11,941 bases of DNA, taken from contig DAOWNY010000028.1 in assembly GCA_030642325.1 (NCBI GenBank), positions 1 to 11,941 on the forward strand. Direction: 5' to 3'. Shown in pieces: positions 1-6,786 of the stretch (positions within the stretch are counted from its first letter, which is position 1; every line of letters begins with the position of its first letter). Source of the stretch: Deltaproteobacteria bacterium (lineage in GTDB: Bacteria; Desulfobacterota; DAOWNY01). The notes beneath the pieces were generated by a model. That model searched no databases and was not told the DNA's origin. It saw only the letters and a list, made by a program, of their open reading frames with translations. The translations under genes and the position numbers were made by a program.

Positions 1-76
1 GCTATTTAAGTGTTAGCTTTTGCATGAAACCATTCAACATCCGTTTGATCTCGTTACATTTGCCGATCTAATTCCA

Positions 77-216
77 ACCTAAGTTGAGCGATCAGTTGTC
101 GGCACACAAACGTTTAGCTTTGAAAAACCGAGGTATTACGCCAGCTTGAAATAACACCCAAAGGGTGAAAATATGTAATAGCAAAACATTCTGTGATCAT
201 TTTGCCTAATAGCTAA
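77..216 (+). repeat. 140-bp dispersed repeat, left copy
   Basis: This stretch matches the reverse complement of 9728-9867 over its full length without gaps; I count 15 mismatches in 140 bases, about 89% identity. It has a nested set of inverted segments: TTAGCT (114-119) with AGCTAA (211-216), TATTAC (134-139) with GTAATA (175-180), CACCC (155-159) with GGGTG (163-167), and GCAAAA (181-186) with TTTTGC (200-205). Together these give a cloverleaf-like fold. The element lies 3' of the SDR gene (minus strand) and codes for no evident protein. It has no obvious terminal inverted repeats or target duplication, so MITE-like element, structured RNA or recombination site all remain open. Confidence 0.85.
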
Positions 217-261
217 CTGTTAAAGGCTAACCGCAAGGTCGAACTTATTTACTTAAAGGAG

Positions 262-1023
262 CTAATGGGCAGTATACCCTCCATCGACCACTAATGCCGA
301 CCCGGTTACGAAGGAGGACTGATCGGAAGCAAGAAACAGGGCGGCCTGGGCAATCTCTTCCGGCCTGCCGAGCCTGCCCAGGGGAATTTTGTCCAGAATT
401 TTTTTAACTGCCTCCTTCCTCCCCCCAGTAAATTGTTTCAGCATCGGTGTTTCAGTAGGACCGGAGACAAGACAATTCACCCTGATATTGTGGGCAGCGT
501 ATTCTAAGGCGGCTGCTTTGGTCAGGGTTAACACTCCTCCCTTGGAAGCACAATAAGCCGGCGCGTTACAAGCACCAACCATACCGATACCGGACCCGGT
601 ATTGATGATCACCCCTCCCCCGCGTTTAATCATCTCGGGGATGGCATACTTCATCCCCATAAACACACCTTTGAGGTTAGTATTGATAATTTCATCCCAA
701 TCTCGTTCCTGATAACCGGCGGTTGGAGCCGGATTTCTGTCGATCGCCGCGTTGTTATGAAGAATGTCCAATTTGCCGTAATTTAAGAGGGTATCCTTGA
801 TCATATTCTGTACGTCTTTTGATCGGGAAACATCCGCCTTGATGAATATGGCTTCACCGCCGGCCGCCTTAATCATTTCAACAGTCTCTTTGCCTGCCTT
901 AAGGGAGTGGGCAGTAACCACCACCAGCCTGGCACCTTCCCCGGCAAACAGCAGAGCGGTTGCCCGGCCGATTCCGGATGCACTCCCTGTTACTATTGCC
1001 ACCCTATTATTCAATTTTCCCAT
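262..1023 (-). CDS. Short-chain dehydrogenase/reductase (SDR family)
   Basis: Classical SDR of 253 residues, an NAD(P)-dependent oxidoreductase expected in the cytoplasm; the substrate cannot be read from the sequence. Visible motifs are the cofactor glycine motif TGSASGIG (residues 12-19), D64 of the usual DV pair, NNAA (90-93), structural N116, and the catalytic triad S144, Y157 and K161 in YCASK. The C-terminal DGGYTAH is typical of the family. The end of beta strand 2 reads VVVTAHS, with neither the acidic residue usual for NAD nor an arginine for NADP, so cofactor preference is unclear. I chose the ATG at 1023 because GAGGA sits just before it and homologues start at this point; an in-frame start at 1101 would add 26 unrelated residues. 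The start overlaps the end of the upstream symporter gene by 13 bases, suggesting translational coupling. Confidence 0.93.
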   Translation of the reverse strand: MGKLNNRVAIVTGSASGIGRATALLFAGEGARLVVVTAHSLKAGKETVEMIKAAGGEAIFIKADVSRSKDVQNMIKDTLLNYGKLDILHNNAAIDRNPAPTAGYQERDWDEIINTNLKGVFMGMKYAIPEMIKRGGGVIINTGSGIGMVGACNAPAYCASKGGVLTLTKAAALEYAAHNIRVNCLVSGPTETPMLKQFTGGRKEAVKKILDKIPLGRLGRPEEIAQAALFLASDQSSFVTGSALVVDGGYTAH

Positions 1024-2342
1024 TTTGTCCTCAACTGAATATTTGGTGAAATGGCGTTTTCCATCCTTCCTATCACTACTGCCGCAGTAGTATCCCCCCA
1101 AACATTGACGGCCGTCCGAAACTGGTCCAGTATTCTGTCGATGGCCAGGATCAGACCGATTCCCTCCAGGGGAAGGCCGGCCGCAGTTAAAACGATTCCC
1201 ATGGTAACCAGGCCGGCCCCCGGAATAGCAGCTGCCCCGATAGCCGCCAGGGTGGCGGTAATAAAAATAATTATCTGGGTGCCCAAGGTCAGATGGATGC
1301 CCATCAGTTCAGCGATGAATATAACCGCTACTGATTCATAAAGAGCGGTTCCGTCCATATTGACGGTGGCCCCCAGAGGTAAAACAAAATTATTAATTTT
1401 TTTTTCAACGCCTACCCTCCTGTGGAGGCAATCCATTGTTAAAGGAAGGGTAGCTGCGCTGGAAGCGGTTGACCATGCGGTCAGAATGGCCGGTGAAACC
1501 GCCTTAAATAAAAGCAGGGGGTTACAGCGGCCGAATATTATCACCAGCAACGGAAGACTGATCCCGGCATGGATGATTAGCCCCAAAAGAACCGTTAAGG
1601 CATACTTCCCCAAGGCCTCTAGAGCAACAAGCCCTAAATCTATGAAAATAGCCGCCACCAAAAAAAATATACAGTATGGGGCGATGCGCATGATTACCAT
1701 TATCCCCTCACTCATTACCTTATCCAGGCCATGGATAGCCTTAATGAGTGTCTCAGAATCCCTCCCTGCCATGGCAGCAATGATACTGATAAAAATGCTA
1801 AAAAAGATAACCTGTAGAATGTCCCCCCTGGCCATGGCAGCCAGCGGATTTTTGGGTATCATGTTTACGAAGGTGTCAATGATGATTATGGTGGAACTTC
1901 GCTCGCCCACACCCTGGTCGATCACCTCCGCCGGAACTTTTGTATTGATGTTTAATCTGGCAAGGGTTTTCTGGTCAATTCCCGCTCCGGGATGAATAAA
2001 ATTAACCAACAAAATGCCGACCAAAACTGCCAGGGCAGTGGTCGCCAGATAATATACCACGGTTTTAAGACCGATTTTTCCAAGTTCCCGTATATCTCCC
2101 AGATTTACCACCGCCATAAAAATTGAAGCAAAAACCAGGGGAACGATCAACATGATGAGCAAACGAACAAATATTTCTCCTCCATATTCAAAGCATACCT
2201 TCAATGCTGAAATGGGCTTTGGTTCTGGTCCCGAACCAGAAGCAGTATTGATGATAATTCCCACAATAATGCCTGCGACAATTCCGATCAATATCTTCCA
2301 CTGTAAATCCAAATTTCTGTTTCGATCCGGAGCAGACATCAT
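1011..2342 (-). CDS. Dicarboxylate/amino acid:cation symporter (DAACS, GltP/GltT type)
   Basis: Inner-membrane secondary transporter of 443 residues, the usual length for the family, with many hydrophobic segments. Family signatures are present: the serine-rich hairpin-1 loop STASSAATLP (291-300), NMDGT in transmembrane segment 7 (328-332), IPGAG in hairpin 2 (373-377), and the substrate-binding segment 8 with D402, D406, R409, T410, N413 and D417. The arginine at 409 corresponds to the residue that contacts the side-chain carboxylate in glutamate/aspartate carriers, so an acidic amino acid or C4-dicarboxylate coupled to Na+ or H+ is the likely substrate. Two adjacent ATG codons open the frame, with only a weak GGGA before them. 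The 3' end overlaps the SDR start, so the two genes probably share an mRNA. Confidence 0.93.
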   Translation of the reverse strand: MMSAPDRNRNLDLQWKILIGIVAGIIVGIIINTASGSGPEPKPISALKVCFEYGGEIFVRLLIMLIVPLVFASIFMAVVNLGDIRELGKIGLKTVVYYLATTALAVLVGILLVNFIHPGAGIDQKTLARLNINTKVPAEVIDQGVGERSSTIIIIDTFVNMIPKNPLAAMARGDILQVIFFSIFISIIAAMAGRDSETLIKAIHGLDKVMSEGIMVIMRIAPYCIFFLVAAIFIDLGLVALEALGKYALTVLLGLIIHAGISLPLLVIIFGRCNPLLLFKAVSPAILTAWSTASSAATLPLTMDCLHRRVGVEKKINNFVLPLGATVNMDGTALYESVAVIFIAELMGIHLTLGTQIIIFITATLAAIGAAAIPGAGLVTMGIVLTAAGLPLEGIGLILAIDRILDQFRTAVNVWGDTTAAVVIGRMENAISPNIQLRTKWEN

Positions 2343-2654
2343 AATTATCCCGTCAATTTTAACTGCCGGCCGCTACCCATGCAAAAAGCCCCATGGAGAG
2401 AGTCCGGGTATTAATAGGTAATTTAATAATTTGTAAGTAATCAGGCTCACAGGCAGATTCGGGGGCGGTATTACTTTTGCTCTTCATATTTTTTAAGCTA
2501 GCTGCTGAATTCATGAACAGGCAGCATATGTTCGTCTAATCTTCTCTTGGACATCTTTGAATTTGTTTAAGCAGCTTGTCTCCAACTAAATATCATAAAA
2601 AATGTTCAATTTTCATCGATCTTAAAACTTGAACCGCGATCCTTGTGGTTATAA
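2343..2654. other. Intergenic region between symporter and RNase D genes
   Basis: This 312-base gap holds the left copy of a direct repeat (2555-2642). It also has a short CCATG/CATGG palindrome at about 2377-2397, close to the symporter start. I see no convincing terminator for the RNase D gene, no strong promoter and no small gene. Confidence 0.5.
2555..2642 (+). repeat. Direct dispersed repeat, left copy
   Basis: Similar in the same orientation to 6323-6400. The core AATATCATAAAAAA (2589-2602) is identical in both copies and is flanked by alignable sequence from CTTTGA to GAACCG; I judge about 75% identity with small gaps. It lies upstream of the minus-strand symporter gene, and its partner lies upstream of the minus-strand UbiD-family gene. 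It has no coding potential. It could be a leader element shared by the two transcripts or an old dispersed repeat. Confidence 0.55.
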
Positions 2655-3566
2655 TCATTCTTCATTAAGAGATGTGGGATCATTTGCGCTGTCCCGCCAT
2701 TGCCGGTAGGCACGCGAAATAACCCCAAGCAGTGCCCCTGCCTGCTGGTTCTTAAAATGCCTGGGAAGACCGGGAATTCTCCTTAGTTCCATCAGATTTC
2801 GGGGATTTTTACTGGCCAGATGCAGCATAGATTGATTGGTTATTATGCGGAATGGAGTGCAATCTTGCTTACGCGCCAAACGATCACGAAAGCGATAAAG
2901 CTCTCTTAAGATATCCTTCCCCCGGGAATCCAAAAAACGGGTATTTTTAATCTTCAAGTAGGCAAGGGGATCGGGTTTTTTTGGCTCAAAAATCAATTCT
3001 TCCAGTTGTTGGAACTTCTTCTGAGCCTTTTTTCGGAGCCGCTCCAAAGACAACTTATTGTCCAGTCTATGGCGCAAGCTAATCAGGTGATGGGTATCCA
3101 GCCTTGCATATTCCAGTTTATCTAATGTGAGGGGACGTTGAGCCCAGTTGCAACGCTGATACTTTGATTTCATGGGGTGCTCCACCGCCAGCTCTTTTTG
3201 CAGAATATAATCCAACCCACAACGTTTATGACCTAACATCTGCCAGGCAACAGCCGTGTCAAACAAATTGCGCACTCGAAAACCGTAATCTCTCTGCAGT
3301 GCCAGAAGATCGTTATTGGATGCATGCAAAATTTTTTCAATCCGGGGGGTCTCCAGTATTTCTCGAAGGGGGCTCAAATCGTCAATGGGTAACAAATCAA
3401 CTATAATATCCCGATCGGGGATTGATATTTGAATCAGACAAATTTTTTCAAAATAACTATAAAAACCGTCGGATTCAGTATCGATTCCCAGATAGGAATA
3501 GTCACGGAGCACCTCCACAGCCTCCAGCAACGCCTTCGAAGATTCGATCAGTTGCACCCCTTCCAT
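2655..3566 (-). CDS. rnd: RNase D-like 3'-5' exonuclease with HRDC domain
   Basis: DEDDy-family 3'-5' exoribonuclease, related to RNase D, which trims the 3' ends of tRNA precursors and other RNAs. With the start used here it has 303 residues. Catalytic residues are visible in order: D29 and E31 in GIDTES, D86 in HASNND, and Y153 and D157 in YARLD, the DEDDy signature. An HRDC nucleic-acid-binding domain occupies about 220-285. I chose the ATG at 3566 because homologues begin directly with the strand that follows it (VQLI). A TTG at 3611 would add 15 residues. Neither has a well-spaced ribosome binding site: a GAGGTGAT lies at 3639-3646 and an AAGGAG lies 18 bases before the ATG, so the start is uncertain. 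E. coli RNase D is longer, so this is a compact version. Confidence 0.9.
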   Translation of the reverse strand: MEGVQLIESSKALLEAVEVLRDYSYLGIDTESDGFYSYFEKICLIQISIPDRDIIVDLLPIDDLSPLREILETPRIEKILHASNNDLLALQRDYGFRVRNLFDTAVAWQMLGHKRCGLDYILQKELAVEHPMKSKYQRCNWAQRPLTLDKLEYARLDTHHLISLRHRLDNKLSLERLRKKAQKKFQQLEELIFEPKKPDPLAYLKIKNTRFLDSRGKDILRELYRFRDRLARKQDCTPFRIITNQSMLHLASKNPRNLMELRRIPGLPRHFKNQQAGALLGVISRAYRQWRDSANDPTSLNEE

Positions 3567-3720
3567 AATTTTTGTTTTGCCGTTCTCCTTATTAAAAATA
3601 TTTTGCTCCAATTCTTTCTTGTAATCCAGAAGGTATTTATCACCTCAATCAGCCAAGCGTTACCAGTTCCACTCAAACCGGATGAAATAATTGAAAAATG
3701 AAAAATCGAACCCGGCCTGA

Positions 3721-4053
3721 CTATTTTCCACTCCGGTAAAAACGAATATCCACACTTTCCAAGGTAGAGAGTCCTTCACTGACGACCTCATCAACGAGAG
3801 GAAGGAAGGATTCTATTCTGTCGCGGGTGTCTATAATTTCAATTACAATCGGTAAATTAGAGGAAAGTCTCAATATTTTAGCAGTATGTATTTGACTGTG
3901 GACCCCGAATCCTTCCAGCGCCCTGAATACCGTTGCCCCCACCAGTTTTTTTTCCCGTGCCCTGGCAACAATCCATTCATAAAGGGGCACACCTTCGTGT
4001 TTATCATTTTCGTCAATGAAGATTCTGAGCAACCGGCCTTTTATTGCTTGCAT
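3721..4053 (-). CDS. DUF190 family PII-like protein
   Basis: Small 110-residue cytoplasmic protein of the DUF190 family, whose fold resembles PII signalling proteins. Its start, with a GxLLRIFIDENDKHEGxPLYE pattern followed by the ATVFRALEGFG segment, is characteristic of the family. Such genes are frequent neighbours of crcB and are thought to assist fluoride resistance, but the molecular role is not established. The start at 4053 is supported by AAGGAAGGG a few bases upstream. It lies 286 bases downstream of crcB on the same strand, consistent with a fluoride-related pair, though the gap is large for tight coupling. Confidence 0.9.
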   Translation of the reverse strand: MQAIKGRLLRIFIDENDKHEGVPLYEWIVARAREKKLVGATVFRALEGFGVHSQIHTAKILRLSSNLPIVIEIIDTRDRIESFLPLVDEVVSEGLSTLESVDIRFYRSGK

Positions 4054-4339
4054 GATATGCCCTTCCTTTGATGTTCAAGCAACCGTTAAGGGTTTACCGT
4101 TTAAGATTACCTTCCAAGGTCATAAGTAAACTTGGTCTTACCTGTCAGGCCTTTTGATTTCGTTTTCATGCAAAAAAATATGGGAACAAGAATAAGCGTT
4201 AACGGGATAACTCCCAAACCGGCCGTCATACCTTATCAAGTCGTTCTGTTATCATGCATTCTCTATCCAAAGATCACGCATTAAAGGTTTGGATTTGTGA
4301 GATGAACCTGTAACCCCTTAACTCTGAATTTATGAATAG
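4054..4339. other. Gap between crcB and the DUF190 gene
   Basis: This gap has no gene that I can support. On the plus strand 4081-4105 contains two near-copies of CCGTTAAG in tandem. A short inverted pair, CCAAG and CTTGG, lies near 4115-4136 and can be extended by flanking TAAGA/TCTTA with a bulge. I looked for the conserved fluoride riboswitch segments here and before crcB and did not find them. Confidence 0.35.
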
Positions 4340-4714
4340 TTACAAATTCGAAAAGGTGTACCCCAGCCAAACGGCTCCTATCCCACAAATTACATGGATA
4401 CCTACGTTGGCAAAGGCACTGAAAATTTGCTGATTGCGAAGCAAGGCCAGCGTTTCGTATCCGAAGGTTGAAAATGTAGTAAACCCTCCCAGTGCCCCGA
4501 CAAGAAAAAACAGACGAATCTCAGGCCTAAAAAGTGCCCGGTTGTCGGCCAAACCGCCGAGCAGACCGATCAGAAGGCAACCAAGCAAATTTACTCCCAT
4601 GGTGCCGTACGGAAACCAGAAACTGCCGGAAAATTTCTGCACAAAACCGGCCATCAGATAACGGGATATTGATCCGAAAAATCCTCCCATACCGACTATT
4701 AAACAGTTTAACAC
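4340..4714 (-). CDS. crcB: Fluoride ion channel CrcB/FluC
   Basis: Small membrane protein of 124 residues with about four hydrophobic helices. It exports fluoride as a dual-topology dimer and lowers toxic cytoplasmic fluoride. Diagnostic motifs are GGFFGSISRY near the N terminus, GTMGVNLLGC in helix 2, and the fluoride-pore signature GGFTTFSTF in helix 3, which includes the two phenylalanines and the central Na+ site region. I chose the GTG at 4714 because GGGAG lies six bases before it and the resulting start, LNCLIVGMGG, aligns with family N termini. A TTG at 4756 would add 14 residues of unlikely content. It follows the UbiD-family gene by 150 bases and precedes the DUF190 gene. Confidence 0.93.
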   Translation of the reverse strand: MLNCLIVGMGGFFGSISRYLMAGFVQKFSGSFWFPYGTMGVNLLGCLLIGLLGGLADNRALFRPEIRLFFLVGALGGFTTFSTFGYETLALLRNQQIFSAFANVGIHVICGIGAVWLGYTFSNL

Positions 4715-4864
4715 ATCACACTCCCAAGCACCACCCTTTAGTCCCTTATAAACCAATTATAAACAAAATCTTCGACAATCACAATTCATCTCGCCGCATA
4801 ACTTCCTGCACCCCCTTTAAGCAAAAATTTCCGCATCTCTTCCCGCTTCCCGCCGCCGCAAGCC

Positions 4865-6214
4865 TCATAAACTAAATTTTTTGAGGATTTCCCCTGCTTT
4901 GTTTGCCGCTGCAAGAGGGGGGGCAATCTTTCGAAATTTTTCCTCTTCCCCAAGGGGCTTGGTGGCATCTATGCCCAATTTGGACCCGATGGCCCCCTTT
5001 TCCATTGAAGGATCAAGAGGATTTGCCTCCAGCCCGGGAATCACCACTAAGTCCTTATGGGGCTGGAACCGGGTGGCGATTGCCCATTCCACTTCCCGGG
5101 GGTTATAAATATCCACATCGTCGTCTACCACCACCGCCTGCTTGATATACAAATTATGCATCAAGGCCAGATAAAGAGCCCGACGAGGTTCCCCTTCGTT
5201 GCTTTTTTTGATTGACATCAGGGCGGTGGAAGCATTCCAGCTAAGTTTCAAGGCACTCAAAGAGGGAATCTCGGCCTTAAGCTTTTTAAAACCCTCGCCG
5301 GTCCAGGAAAGGTCAAGGATCAGATCATCCTCGATTGACCAGGGCTTAAATACGGAAAAAATGGGTTCCTTTTGGTGGCAAATTGCCTTAATTTCCACCA
5401 CCGGACTCTGCACGGTGGTATAGTATCCGGAACTTTCTCCAAAAGGACCATCGGTTTCCCGGACCGAAGGGAGTATCTCTCCTTCCAGCACGATCATGGC
5501 GTGGGCAGGAATGTCCACCCCAACCGTTTTTCCTGCTGCTAACTCCAAAGGGGATCCCCCGAGCCCACCGGCCAATTCCAGTTTATCCCCAAAGGGAAAC
5601 CATGTAACCGCAGTTAACAATAAGGTGGGATCAACGCCGATCGCAATAGCTATTTCCAGAGATCTGTTTTTTGCTTCGGCCCGCCGGAAAAATTCGGTGG
5701 AAGTTCGGCTCACCAATTGGATGCCCAGCCGATTTTTACCTTTAAGCTGCAAACGATGGACTCCAACAGTATTTGCCCCTGTGTCAGGGTTTTTCATAAA
5801 TATCAGGCCCTGGGTAATGTAAGGACCCACATCCTTATCATGAAAGGTTAAGATCGGCAATACAGAGGCAAGATCAATGTTATCTTTAATGATTACCTCT
5901 TGGACGGGGGCATGGGACACCAGCCTGGGCTGAATCCCCCGGGATTTTCTTTTTAAATATTCCTCACTAATATTCTCCGGGGTGGTTTCAAACATTATTG
6001 CCAGCCGTTTTCTACTTCCCAGCAGGTTTCCCGCTACAGGCATATCATAGCCCTTCACCCGTTTGAACAGGGCCGCGGGCGACTCCTGCTGACCTAATTT
6101 AACCAATACGGCCGCTATTTCATAGCGAGGGTCCAACTCCTCTTCGATTTCAATAAGTTCTCCCTCTTCTTTCAGCCTTTGTAAAAAATCTTTTAAATCG
6201 TGAAATCCCATCAT
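4865..6214 (-). CDS. UbiD family (de)carboxylase-like protein with altered cofactor site
   Basis: UbiD-family protein of 449 residues, in the family size range. Members use prenylated FMN for reversible (de)carboxylation of aromatic or unsaturated acids. The fold is recognisable throughout: an N-terminal LKDFLQRLKEEGEL segment like that of E. coli UbiD, the GVHRLQ strand with conserved R154, DGPFGE (255-260) matching the catalytic loop of Fdc1/UbiD, DDDVD in the C-terminal half, and GSKLGIDATKP near the end. Gapless comparison with E. coli UbiD, from memory, places T149, R170 and M240 where Asn, His and Glu ligate Mn2+/K+ and the flavin phosphate. All three ligands are therefore apparently missing. 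It may be a non-catalytic or differently cofactored subunit, as some multisubunit carboxylases contain several UbiD-like chains. No ubiX lies in this window. Two adjacent ATGs open the frame; the second (6211) is better spaced from AAAGGAAG. Confidence 0.88.
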   Translation of the reverse strand: MMGFHDLKDFLQRLKEEGELIEIEEELDPRYEIAAVLVKLGQQESPAALFKRVKGYDMPVAGNLLGSRKRLAIMFETTPENISEEYLKRKSRGIQPRLVSHAPVQEVIIKDNIDLASVLPILTFHDKDVGPYITQGLIFMKNPDTGANTVGVHRLQLKGKNRLGIQLVSRTSTEFFRRAEAKNRSLEIAIAIGVDPTLLLTAVTWFPFGDKLELAGGLGGSPLELAAGKTVGVDIPAHAMIVLEGEILPSVRETDGPFGESSGYYTTVQSPVVEIKAICHQKEPIFSVFKPWSIEDDLILDLSWTGEGFKKLKAEIPSLSALKLSWNASTALMSIKKSNEGEPRRALYLALMHNLYIKQAVVVDDDVDIYNPREVEWAIATRFQPHKDLVVIPGLEANPLDPSMEKGAIGSKLGIDATKPLGEEEKFRKIAPPLAAANKAGEILKKFSL

Positions 6215-6322
6215 ACTTCCTTTCTTTTTAACCGCTATATTCAGACAGAAAAAATATGTAACATCAAAATAAGCAGGCGTAGCCCCTTTACTTCAACAAC
6301 CCTTCCGGATTCCTGCAGGCAC

Positions 6323-6400
6323 CTTTGATTTCGCTCAAGCTGCTGCCCCCACTCAATATCATAAAAAAGCTCAATATTTATCGTTCTTGAACCGTGACCC
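6323..6400 (+). repeat. Direct dispersed repeat, right copy
   Basis: Partner of 2555-2642 in the same orientation, sharing the exact 14-base core at 6355-6368 and the flanking CTTTGA, CAAGC, TATTTATCG-like and GAACCG blocks. It lies 110-190 bases upstream of the minus-strand UbiD-family gene. It is non-coding. Resemblance in position to the other copy, upstream of a minus-strand transcription unit, hints at a leader or promoter-associated role, but an inert repeat is equally possible. Confidence 0.55.
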
Positions 6401-6473
6401 CCGGAACTTTGGACCTTGTGAACAAGTTACTCATATTTAACATATAACCATCAAGAAAGCATCAAAAAATTAA

Positions 6474-6490
6474 TAACAAGGTTCTTGTTA
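6474..6490. promoter_or_regulatory. Perfect 7-bp inverted repeat, possible operator
   Basis: TAACAAG, a three-base GTT loop, then CTTGTTA, in the divergent region between the UbiD-family and flagellin genes. There is no T tract, so it is not a normal terminator. It lies about 110 bases before the sigma-28-type promoter. It could be a protein-binding palindrome, but the flanking DNA is AT-rich and chance is not excluded. Confidence 0.3.
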
Positions 6491-6600
6491 ATTGTTAATA
6501 TACGATCAAGAGATGTCCCTAAGGAAGCTTTATTCCAGTAAATCTTCTTCCTCGATTTTTACGGAATAGTCTCTTTGGCCGGTTATTCAAAATAAATTCT

Positions 6601-6627
6601 TAAGATTTTATAAATTATACCCGATAA
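6601..6627 (+). promoter_or_regulatory. Sigma-28 (FliA/SigD) flagellar promoter
   Basis: TAAGATTT (6601-6608), 11 bases, then CCCGATAA (6620-6627). The FliA consensus is TAAAGTTT, 11 bases, GCCGATAA, so the spacing is exact and 13 of 16 positions agree. Transcription would start near 6634 and give a flagellin leader of about 150 bases. The match and the position before a flagellin gene support each other. Confidence 0.82.
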
Positions 6628-6711
6628 GGATTTTAAAGGCATTACTAACTAAAAAAACCGGGGAAGGAGGCGGTGATAAATAAGAAAAAAGGCTTGAAGG
6701 AATGTTTTTAA

Positions 6712-6771
6712 ATGTTGCCTATCAGATCGGCAAAACAAATTTTTTGGCAAGAATGCCAAAATAAAACCTAG
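6712..6771 (+). other. Possible 19-codon leader ORF before flagellin
   Basis: An ATG at 6712, ten bases after GAAGGA, opens a 19-residue frame ending at TAG 6769-6771, directly before the flagellin ribosome binding site. It runs through the leader hairpin, so ribosomes on it could open that stem. No similarity to known leader peptides is apparent, and an ORF this short in AT-rich DNA can occur by chance. Confidence 0.25.
6742..6761 (+). promoter_or_regulatory. Leader hairpin before flagellin ribosome binding site
   Basis: TTTTGGCA and TGCCAAAA form a perfect eight-base-pair stem with an AGAA loop. It ends about a dozen bases before AAAAGGAGAGG, the flagellin ribosome binding site. With no following T tract it is not a terminator. 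In Caulobacter FlbT acts on the 5' leader of flagellin mRNA; this hairpin is the natural candidate site here, by inference. Confidence 0.55.
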
Positions 6772-6786
6772 AAAAGGAGAGGTATC

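Noticed and set aside
1..76. A gene start served by the left repeat copy on the minus strand
   Set aside because: Only a 12-codon frame without a ribosome binding site is present before the window edge.
1051..1995. Plus-strand open frames opposite the symporter gene
   Set aside because: They are antisense to a clear transporter gene and resemble no known family.
4054..4864. Fluoride riboswitch before crcB or the DUF190 gene
   Set aside because: The conserved motif segments are not found by eye on the minus strand.
6661..6710. A short GTG frame after AAGGAGG in the flagellin leader
   Set aside because: Only two bases separate the ribosome binding site from the GTG, too close for efficient initiation; the frame is 12 codons.
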